Part shown: positions 35,188-40,670 of the stretch, one piece after another
Layout: each line of letters begins with the position of its first letter
How positions within the stretch are numbered: the stretch's first letter is position 1
Origin: Candidatus Woesearchaeota archaeon UBA153
GTDB lineage: Archaea; Nanobdellota; Nanobdellia; Woesearchaeales; UBA525
Direction: 5' to 3'
NCBI GenBank assembly: GCA_002503705.1
Contig: DASH01000093.1
Coordinates: 1 to 49,837, forward strand
DNA length: 49,837 nucleotides
Program-made: the position numbers and the translations under genes
Notes under the pieces: model-generated
Databases searched by the model: none
What the model was told of the DNA's origin: nothing
The model's input: the letters and a program-made list of their open reading frames with translations, nothing else

Positions 35188-35260
35188 GTTGTTCGAGAGC
35201 TCTTTTTTCTTCTTTTTCTTCTTTCTTCTCCGTTTTTATTCTTCTCATTCTTCTTCTCAT

Positions 35261-35398
35261 TCAGAGCCCTTCCAATGCCCTCCTCAGCAGGTCTTCTTCA
35301 ATCGCGTCCTCGAAGGTGTTCTTGCTCGTCAGGCGGTGCTTGACGAGCGGGTTGTCGCGCTCTTCGCACACGCCGGCATGGCAGGTCACGTTCTCCAT
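35261..35398 (-). CDS. Possible 45-residue protein
   Basis: It encodes MENVTCHAGVCEERDNPLVK, then a helical acidic tail, in 45 codons on the minus strand. GAGGTGAATGAGG precedes the ATG at 35398. Two cysteines in CHAGVC and a charged helix are the only features. It is divergent from the CARF regulator gene, with a shared TATA-like region at 35513-35525. The good ribosome site and normal codon use favour a real gene; the size and lack of any family argue for caution. Confidence 0.5.
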   Translation of the reverse strand: MENVTCHAGVCEERDNPLVKHRLTSKNTFEDAIEEDLLRRALEGL

Positions 35399-35487
35399 CC
35401 TCATTCACCTCGTTCGTTCTGCTCTTCTCGCGGTCTTCGCCGCTCTTTTTTGTATGCTTCAACCCTTCAATCCCGCTTTTGAGAAAC

Positions 35488-35503
35488 GTGAAAAATATTT
35501 CAC
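35488..35503. promoter_or_regulatory. Candidate operator palindrome
   Basis: GTGAAA and TTTCAC are perfect six-base arms around AATA. It lies 12 bases from the TATA-like box at 35515-35525, upstream of the CARF-HTH gene and of the divergent small gene. Binding by the neighbouring regulator is a guess. Confidence 0.4.
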
Positions 35504-35636
35504 ACTTCCGCAAGTTTTATATACTAGGAACTCTTTTGACGCTCAAACAACTGATTGAACCAAGGGCGAATCGCTCAACGAGGCGCGCTCAACTTGACTC
35601 GTCCAACTTGACTCATCAGACAACGAGGTGGTCTCC

Positions 35637-36275
35637 ATGAAAAAACACGTCATCATCGCCCCACTCGGCGGGCCGAGCGAAACCATCTTCATCGGCATCA
35701 AAGAGTTCCCGACGGAAAGAGTGGTCCTCATCGCGCGCCCCGACGACCTGCGGGAAGCGGAGAACATCAAGAAAGACCTGGCGCGCTTCAAAGTCCCCGC
35801 CGCCATCGAGCGCATCAACGGCCCCTTGTGGGACGAGACGTTCCGCATCGTCAAGGAGATAGCGGCCGCGACGCCGAAAGAGTTGGAAGTCCTCATCAAT
35901 GTCGCTTCCGGCAAAGAGATGATGCGGTGCGCGGCGACGAGCGCGTCCTTCGTGAACGGCCTGAAAGCGTTCGGCGTGGATGAGCAAGGACAGGTCGTCC
36001 TCCTCCCCGTCCTCAAGTTCAGCTACTACACCTTGCTGAGCGACCGGAAGATGAAACTCTTATCCCTGCTCGCGCAAGAGGACTGCTGCGCCAGCCTGGA
36101 AGAGATCAGCCGTCGCACCAAGATGAGCCTCAGCCTCGTCAGCTATCACATCAACGGCAACCTGAAAAGCGAAGGGTTGAAACAGCTCGGCCTCATCGAG
36201 ACTGCGGAGCAAAGCGGCAGGGTTCACGTCAGCCTCACCACGATGGGACGCTTGCTGCTGAAAGGGTACGTGTAG
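35637..36275 (+). CDS. CARF-type Rossmann + HTH regulator (Csa3-like family)
   Basis: 212 residues from the ATG at 35637; GAGGTGG lies 6-12 bases upstream. Residues 1-125 are a Rossmann-like domain with a nucleotide-loop APLGGPSETI and INVASGKEMMRCAATSASFVNGLKAF, which matches the second CARF motif. Residues about 135-205 are a winged HTH (ASLEEISRRTKMSLSLVSYHINGNLKSEGLK). This is the plan of Csa3 and of the haloarchaeal HFX_2341/DUF6293 regulators. CARF domains bind cyclic oligoadenylates or other nucleotides. No cas genes are in the window, so a non-CRISPR role is possible. Confidence 0.75.
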   Translation: MKKHVIIAPLGGPSETIFIGIKEFPTERVVLIARPDDLREAENIKKDLARFKVPAAIERINGPLWDETFRIVKEIAAATPKELEVLINVASGKEMMRCAATSASFVNGLKAFGVDEQGQVVLLPVLKFSYYTLLSDRKMKLLSLLAQEDCCASLEEISRRTKMSLSLVSYHINGNLKSEGLKQLGLIETAEQSGRVHVSLTTMGRLLLKGYV

Positions 36276-36324
36276 GCATCGTCGACTTCGTGTCTTGTTC
36301 GGCCGCCGCATAGGTGGGTACGTC

Positions 36325-36454
36325 GCTGGCGCGGTAAAATTCATGGTCGTCATCGTGCGTCACCGTACGACATGATGCTGTTGCCGGACGAGAAAATCAC
36401 GACGTACGCTGTCGAGAAAATCCGTGCCGCGCCAGCATTGACGGGCAATGCCCG
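36325..36454 (+). ncRNA. Family A structured element, copy 1
   Basis: Arms GCTGGCGCGGTA (36325-36336) and TGCCGCGCCAGC (36425-36436) pair over 12 bases with one G-U. Five bases later is a small hairpin, CGGGC-AAT-GCCCG (36442-36454). Inside are CATGGTCGT and GACGAGAAAATC, shared with the other copies. It lies between the CARF gene and the TATA box of the DsbA-like gene. RNA gene or mobile repeat; see findings. Confidence 0.5.
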
Positions 36455-36500
36455 ACTCGCAATTGCGGAAGCGACGATGTAGCGGTCGCTTTCTCCACAA

Positions 36501-36510
36501 CCCATAAAAA
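36501..36510 (+). promoter_or_regulatory. TATA box of the DsbA-like gene
   Basis: CCCATAAAAA lies 23-32 bases before the ATG at 36533. Leaderless arrangement. Confidence 0.55.
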
Positions 36511-36532
36511 CCCCTCCGCGTATCGTGCGGCC

Positions 36533-37279
36533 ATGCCGCCGCCGAGACTCCCGAAAGGCAACCAGCCGCCCATGCCGCGCATGAAACGCGACGTGGAAGC
36601 AGAAGACGCGCCGCAAGGGTCGGAGTGGAAGGAGAACCTCGTCGCGCTCATCGTCGTCGCGATCGTCGCAGTCTCCGCCTACCTCCTCCTCTCCGGCACG
36701 CTTTTCCCAGAACCCGTCCCTGTCCCGCTCGAGAACCGAACGTTCCTCATCAGCACTGGCGGCGACCCGCGCCTCGGGAGCGACGACGCGCCCGTCACGA
36801 TCATCGCGTTCATCGACTACGACTCCCCCTCGTGCAACGACTTCATGCGCGACACGCTCCCCCGGCTCAAGATGGACTACCTTGACCCTGGCACGGCCAG
36901 TCTCGTCATCCGCAACTTCCCACTCGAAATCCACGCTGACGCCCTGCCCCTCGCGATCGCCGCGACGTGCGCGGACGACCAAGGAAAATTCTGGGAGATG
37001 CACGACGCGATTTTCGCGCACGACGGCGCGTTCACGAGCGCGTGGATGGGCGAGACGGCGCGACACCTCGGCCTCGATGCAGCGTCGTTCGCCGCGTGCA
37101 ACGCCGACCCCGCGACGGCGAGCCGCATCGATGAAGACGTGCGCGAAGCCATCACTGCCGGCGGCGTCTCCTCCGTGCCCACGTTCTTCATCGACGGGCG
37201 ACGGCTCGTCGGCAATCGACCGTACGAAGAGTTCACCGCTCTCATCGACCGGGGAGCGGCGCAAAGCGGGAAAATATAA
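36533..37279 (+). CDS. DsbA-like thioredoxin-fold membrane protein, first active-site Cys missing
   Basis: 248 residues: an N-terminal tail, one helix at about 36-55, then a DsbA/thioredoxin domain with helical insertion (about 75-240). The motif position reads DYDSPSCNDF (98-101 SPSC): the first active cysteine is Ser and only Cys101 remains. The cis-proline motif SVPTFFIDG is present near 214. DsbA-family proteins make or isomerise disulfides outside the membrane. With one cysteine it may act as an isomerase-like or chaperone-like form, or with a partner such as the protein at 34342. The TATA box of the next gene overlaps its stop codon. Confidence 0.78.
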   Translation: MPPPRLPKGNQPPMPRMKRDVEAEDAPQGSEWKENLVALIVVAIVAVSAYLLLSGTLFPEPVPVPLENRTFLISTGGDPRLGSDDAPVTIIAFIDYDSPSCNDFMRDTLPRLKMDYLDPGTASLVIRNFPLEIHADALPLAIAATCADDQGKFWEMHDAIFAHDGAFTSAWMGETARHLGLDAASFAACNADPATASRIDEDVREAITAGGVSSVPTFFIDGRRLVGNRPYEEFTALIDRGAAQSGKI

Positions 37280-37280
37280 A
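37271..37280 (+). promoter_or_regulatory. TATA box of the signal peptidase gene
   Basis: AAAATATAAA overlaps the stop of the DsbA-like gene and lies 24-33 bases before the ATG at 37304. Confidence 0.6.
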
Positions 37281-37303
37281 AGGGGCTCTTCCTGGGAGAC
37301 GCC

Positions 37304-37975
37304 ATGCGCCATCACGGGTCTGAACGGGTCGGCTTCCTCTTCCTCCTCGCCTTCCTCCTCTTCGCGATCATCCTTCTCCTCACGACGTGCACTCCCGCGG
37401 CGGAGACGGAAGATTGCGGCGTCGAAGCGGCGAAACGGGAATCGTTCGTCCAAGACTTGGTCGCCGAGAACACGGCGATGCGGAACAACCTCGACCTGCT
37501 CCACGAGACGCTCTTGCGGTGCGAAGTCCTCGCGCTCGAAGAGAACGAGACGCTCGGCATGTGCATCGACCGGTTGCAACAGCTCAGCGAGGCGCCGTTA
37601 GAGCGCGAACACCCGTACGCGCGCATCCCCGTCGAGAAGATACGGTTCTCTCCGGACGCGGTCACCATCCGGGTGCCGGGCGTCACGCCCGTCACGCTCG
37701 CCGACACGAACAGCATGGACCCGCTCGCCGACGCCGACACGAAAGTCCTCGTCATCAAGCCCGTGACGGCGCGAGACTTGCACGTCGGCGACATCATCGG
37801 CTACCGCTGCTCGACGTGCACCGAGGACGAGATCATCATGCATCGCATCGTCGCGATCGCCGAGGACGCGCAAGGCGTCTTTTACACGCTGAAAGGCGAC
37901 AACAACCCGGAACCGGACCCGGACAGGGTGCGATTCTCGCAAGTCGAAACGGTAGTCGTTGGAATAATATATTGA
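37304..37975 (+). CDS. Archaeal-type signal peptidase I-like protease
   Basis: 223 residues. A helix at 11-29 is followed by a predicted coiled coil (about 40-98) and a peptidase S26 domain. The catalytic elements are TNSMDP with Ser137, MHRIV with His180 in place of the bacterial Lys, and GDNNPEPDPD with Asp199/Asp205. This Ser-His-Asp set is the archaeal/ER form that cleaves signal peptides outside the membrane. The inserted coiled coil is not standard and may recruit a partner or select substrates, such as the many secreted proteins nearby. A housekeeping signal peptidase elsewhere is expected, so this may be a dedicated copy. Confidence 0.82.
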   Translation: MRHHGSERVGFLFLLAFLLFAIILLLTTCTPAAETEDCGVEAAKRESFVQDLVAENTAMRNNLDLLHETLLRCEVLALEENETLGMCIDRLQQLSEAPLEREHPYARIPVEKIRFSPDAVTIRVPGVTPVTLADTNSMDPLADADTKVLVIKPVTARDLHVGDIIGYRCSTCTEDEIIMHRIVAIAEDAQGVFYTLKGDNNPEPDPDRVRFSQVETVVVGIIY

Positions 37976-37982
37976 TCCTTCA

Positions 37983-38155
37983 GCGACGCTGCCGTCCTTA
38001 AGGGCGAGCGTTGCTGCCGGGATAACAACAGATGCGGTGGGGGTCGCCCCGTGTTCGGGCAGAGCCCTCACGGGTCGCTCCGGGGCGTCGCGACCATCCG
38101 GGGGGAATCGCACACGACGTCCTGCATCGAAGAGCGAGCTGGACGGCAGCGTCGC
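37983..38155 (-). ncRNA. Family B structured element, copy 2
   Basis: Closed by a perfect 15-base inverted repeat, GCGACGCTGCCGTCC (37983-37997) and GGACGGCAGCGTCGC (38141-38155). On the minus strand it has CCGTCCAGCTCGCTC at the 5' end and GCTCGCCCTTAAGGACGG at the 3' end, as in copies 1 and 3. Its core carries the element-D hairpins (GGTCGC/GCGACC and GGGC/GCCC). Confidence 0.5.
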
Positions 38156-38181
38156 AGCACGCCGAAAAAGCAGGTAACGGC

Positions 38182-38356
38182 TGGCGCGGCAAGAAGTCAG
38201 AGTCCGAATCGAAGTTCGACGACAGACGAAACGACGACGTTCATGGACGAGAAAATCACGACGGACGAGAAGAACGCGACGCACGACGGACAAGAACTGC
38301 GAAACGCGCGAGAACGAGGAACTCCGGGCCGCGCCAGCACGAACCGGGCACCGCCC
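38182..38356 (+). ncRNA. Family A structured element, copy 2
   Basis: Arms GCTGGCGCGGC (38182-38192) and GCCGCGCCAGC (38327-38337) pair over 11 bases. Six bases after the helix is the hairpin CGGGC-ACC-GCCCG (38344-38356). It contains CATGGACGAGAAAATCACGA, close to copy 1. It is the longest and most divergent copy in its interior. Confidence 0.48.
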
Positions 38357-38405
38357 GACCCCTCATTCGGAAAACTATAAAAACTCGAGAGTGGTGACTG
38401 AACCC

Positions 38406-38663
38406 ATGCCTTCCCAACGCGCGCTCATCTTCCTCAGCATCCTCGTAGCCTTGCTCCTGCTCGGCGCGGTCGCCACGTTCACCGGCCTCGTCACGTACCA
38501 GGACACGGACGCGGGCGTCGTCGTCCGGCCGGACAACGTCGTCACGTTCGAGAACGGCGACCTGCGAACCTGCTGCACGTTCACCCTCGACGGCGAGCAG
38601 AAGACGTGCAGCGTCCTGCAACAGTACGACTGCAGTTATTGCAACGAGTACTGCGCGACGTAA
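38406..38663 (+). CDS. Small membrane protein with cysteine-rich C-terminus
   Basis: 85 residues. The ATG at 38406 is preferred because AACTATAAAA at 38373-38382 lies 24-33 bases upstream; a GTG at 38391 is the alternative. One helix (about 8-30) is followed by a ~50-residue outer domain with seven cysteines (TCCTF, TCSV, DCSYCNEYC). It could bind metal or form disulfides, perhaps a client of the neighbouring thioredoxin-like proteins. No family known to me. Confidence 0.62.
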   Translation: MPSQRALIFLSILVALLLLGAVATFTGLVTYQDTDAGVVVRPDNVVTFENGDLRTCCTFTLDGEQKTCSVLQQYDCSYCNEYCAT

Positions 38664-38672
38664 GAAGAATTC

Positions 38673-38984
38673 TTACCGTTTCCTGAGCGCGACTTCCGCC
38701 GCTTGCTCTTCCAAGTCTTTGATGCGGTGGCGTATCTTCTGGCAGAACCAATACTTGTCCCGCTCGTCCTTGATGAGGTGGAAGAGCACTTCGTCCTCGA
38801 GCACGTCGAGAATCCACGCGGCGAAGTCGTTCCGCGTCCCGATGACGTGCGTGCGGAAGACGTCCTCGCCCGTGTGCTCGATCGTGTCGACGAGACTGTA
38901 GATGTTCATCGCGCGCGTCCCGTTGCAGAACCAGAACCCTTTATCCGGTTGGACGTCTCGTAACGGATCTATCACGCAGCTCAC
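38673..38984 (-). CDS. DUF5752-like small protein (paralogue)
   Basis: 103 residues from a GTG at 38984. FWFCNGTRAMNIYSLVDTI, then FRTHVIGTRNDFAAWILDVLEDEVLFHLI, aligns with the protein at 30510. After the core it has an extra helix rich in charges (WFCQKIRHRIKDLEEQAAEV). Function unknown. GAGAGG precedes the GTG, and an AGTATTAATACT box lies at 39013-39024. Cysteines are present here but not in the paralogue. Confidence 0.68.
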   Translation of the reverse strand: MSCVIDPLRDVQPDKGFWFCNGTRAMNIYSLVDTIEHTGEDVFRTHVIGTRNDFAAWILDVLEDEVLFHLIKDERDKYWFCQKIRHRIKDLEEQAAEVALRKR

Positions 38985-39095
38985 CTCTCCTTCTCGTTGC
39001 TCTCAGCGTTTCAGTATTAATACTTAATCGTTTTTTGCTGAGCGCGAGCTCAGTACCGTGCAACGATGTTCGGTGGACGCGTAGTCCAGTACGCT

Positions 39096-39202
39096 GCTGG
39101 CGCGGCAAAAATCATGGTCGTGGTTCTGAACGGTACTGCTGTACTCGCGGGAACTTTGACGAGAAATTCCGTGCCGCGCCAGTACTGACCCGCCGCGGCG
39201 GG
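39096..39202 (+). ncRNA. Family A structured element, copy 3
   Basis: Arms GCTGGCGCGGCA (39096-39107) and TGCCGCGCCAGT (39172-39183) pair over 12 bases with one terminal G-U. Five bases later the hairpin is CCCGCC/GGCGGG (39189-39202), a different sequence from copies 1 and 2 but still paired. It shares AAAATCATGGTCGT and GACGAGAAA..TCCGTG with copy 1. Outer CAGTA/TACTG words can extend the helix. Confidence 0.5.
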
Positions 39203-39278
39203 CGTCCATCTTGCCGAGATTGAATATCGTTGAAAACGACCATTTTTCTCGTGTTTCCACTTTCGAGTGGAGAGAACT

Positions 39279-39288
39279 ATTTATAAGG
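39279..39288 (+). promoter_or_regulatory. TATA box of pgi
   Basis: TATTTATAAG lies 39-48 bases before the ATG, so the transcript would have a short leader with the GAAAGGGGG ribosome site. Confidence 0.55.
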
Positions 39289-39326
39289 CTTGTCGGCTTA
39301 CGTTGTAAGAAGAAAGGGGGTTTTTG

Positions 39327-40535
39327 ATGCTCACGCTTGACTTGCATACGTTACCGGGAGACTTCTCAATCCTCCACGAGAAACTCGCGCAGATTAAGAA
39401 CTCGCCACGGCCAGCGTTCGCGAACTACGCTCCGGACTACGGGGTCCTGTATAGCCTCGCGGGCAAGTACGCGGGGACGACGCACTTCATCATCATCGGT
39501 CGCGGGGGCAGCGTGACCGGCTTCAAGGCCTTGTATGACGCGCTCGCCGCGATGAAGACGTCGAAGAAGGTCCACCTGCTCGACACGATCGACCCTGACT
39601 ATACGGCGTACTTGCAACGCACCTGCCACCCCGACGACACGCTCGTCATCGCGATCAGCAAGAGCGGCGATACCGTCGACGTCTTGGAGAACCTGCTGTG
39701 CTTCCCACACCATAAGAAGATCGTCGTGACGGAGAACAAAAACGGCGCGTTGGCGAAGTTCGCCGAGGCGAAACAGTTGGAAGTCGTCAAGCACCCGTCC
39801 ATCGGCGGCAGGTTCTCGACGGGCACGGAGTGCGCGTTCCTGCCGGGAGCGCTCATCTACGTTGACGTGCGCAGCGTCGGCGGCGGCTTGAACGCCATCC
39901 ACGCCGCATGCGACCCGTCGCAACCAATCGAGCGGAACCCGGCGTTGCGCCTCGCCGCCGCCCTCTACTTGGCGGAGCAGAAAGGCCTGACGGAAGTCTA
40001 CGCTCCCCTCTACAGCAAGGCGCTCGCGGGGTGCGCGGAACTCTTCACGCAACTCTTGCACGAGAGCGCGTGCAAGCAAGGGCGAGGCCAGACGTTCTTG
40101 TTCATGGAGGCGCCGGAGTGCCAGCACCACAGCAACCAGAAGTTCTTCGACGGTCCGCGCCGCATGGCCGGCGTTTTCACGCGCGTCGAGCGGCCGGAGC
40201 ACGACGTCTCGATTCCGGAAGACCCTGTGGCCTCCTCGGTCGTCGCCCCCGGCATCCCGCTCAAATCGTTGCTGGGCGAGCGTCTCGCGGACGCGATGCG
40301 GTTCGAGTATGAAGGCGTGCGCGGCGCGGCCGATGCCTCGAACATCCCGAATGCGACGGTCACACTCGATGTCTTGAATCCCGGCACGTTGGGCGAGCTG
40401 ATCGGCTTCTGGGAGTACGTCGCCGTCTACTCCTCGTTGCTCCGGAACGTTGACCCGTTCGACCAGCCCGGCGTGGAAGCGTCCAAGCGTTTGAGCCGCG
40501 AAAAGCGTCTGGAAGCCCTGAAACCGCGTTATTAG
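39327..40535 (+). CDS. pgi: Phosphoglucose isomerase
   Basis: 402 residues, PGI superfamily of the SIS fold. Sugar-phosphate loops are GRGGSVTGF near 51, ISKSGDTVD near 102 and GGRFSTGTE near 151. The late HHSNQKFFDGPRRMAG, FEYEGVRGAADASN and DPFDQPGVEASKR correspond to the active-site and C-terminal parts of bacterial-type PGI. It interconverts glucose-6-phosphate and fructose-6-phosphate, the entry point to UDP-sugars for the polymer genes. It is shorter than the usual ~550-residue enzyme, as in many archaeal and small-genome forms. The ATG at 39327 has GAAAGGGGG upstream. Confidence 0.9.
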   Translation: MLTLDLHTLPGDFSILHEKLAQIKNSPRPAFANYAPDYGVLYSLAGKYAGTTHFIIIGRGGSVTGFKALYDALAAMKTSKKVHLLDTIDPDYTAYLQRTCHPDDTLVIAISKSGDTVDVLENLLCFPHHKKIVVTENKNGALAKFAEAKQLEVVKHPSIGGRFSTGTECAFLPGALIYVDVRSVGGGLNAIHAACDPSQPIERNPALRLAAALYLAEQKGLTEVYAPLYSKALAGCAELFTQLLHESACKQGRGQTFLFMEAPECQHHSNQKFFDGPRRMAGVFTRVERPEHDVSIPEDPVASSVVAPGIPLKSLLGERLADAMRFEYEGVRGAADASNIPNATVTLDVLNPGTLGELIGFWEYVAVYSSLLRNVDPFDQPGVEASKRLSREKRLEALKPRY

Positions 40536-40601
40536 GGCGTTTGAGGGTTCTCGTTTCGTCGCGGACTCCTTTTTCCTTTCTCGTCGGAGACCTATCATAA
40601 A

Positions 40602-40612
40602 CTTTATAAATA
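40602..40612 (+). promoter_or_regulatory. TATA box of the LysM-HTH gene
   Basis: CTTTATAAATA predicts a start of transcription near 40632-40640, after the ATG at 40617. This is why the ATG at 40671 is preferred for the gene. Confidence 0.55.
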
Positions 40613-40670
40613 AACTATGACTACTGTTCAGGAACTACTAATAAGAGTTTTGTTGGGGGAAGTGCAAACC

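Larger units (their letters stand above)
35188..35636. other. Intergenic region with divergent promoter and palindrome
   Basis: About 450 bases. The left part is T-rich after the thioredoxin-like gene (likely terminator, 35200-35245). The short minus-strand gene is at 35261-35398. The palindrome GTGAAAAATATTTCAC is at 35488-35503 and a TATA-like TTTTATATAC at 35515-35525. Before the regulator gene the sequence has loose GTCCAACTTGACTC duplications. Confidence 0.55.
37976..38405. other. Intergenic region filled by elements B and A
   Basis: 430 bases. It holds family B copy 2 (37983-38155, minus), a 26-base gap, family A copy 2 (38182-38356) and the TATA box of the next gene at 38374-38382. 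No gene is supported in it. Confidence 0.7.
38985..39326. other. Intergenic region with family A copy 3 and the pgi promoter
   Basis: 340 bases. It contains the divergent TATA-like box near 39013-39024, a CTGAGC-GCGA-GCTCAG hairpin near 39038-39053, family A copy 3 (39096-39202), and the TATA box of the isomerase gene. No gene is supported. Confidence 0.65.

Noticed and set aside
36325..39202. Insertion sequence ends for family A
   Set aside because: No transposase frame is near any copy, no target duplications are visible, and the 3' hairpin covaries.
39024..39347. 107-codon minus-strand frame over the pgi promoter
   Set aside because: It overlaps the pgi start and TATA box and a family A element, with no supporting signal.
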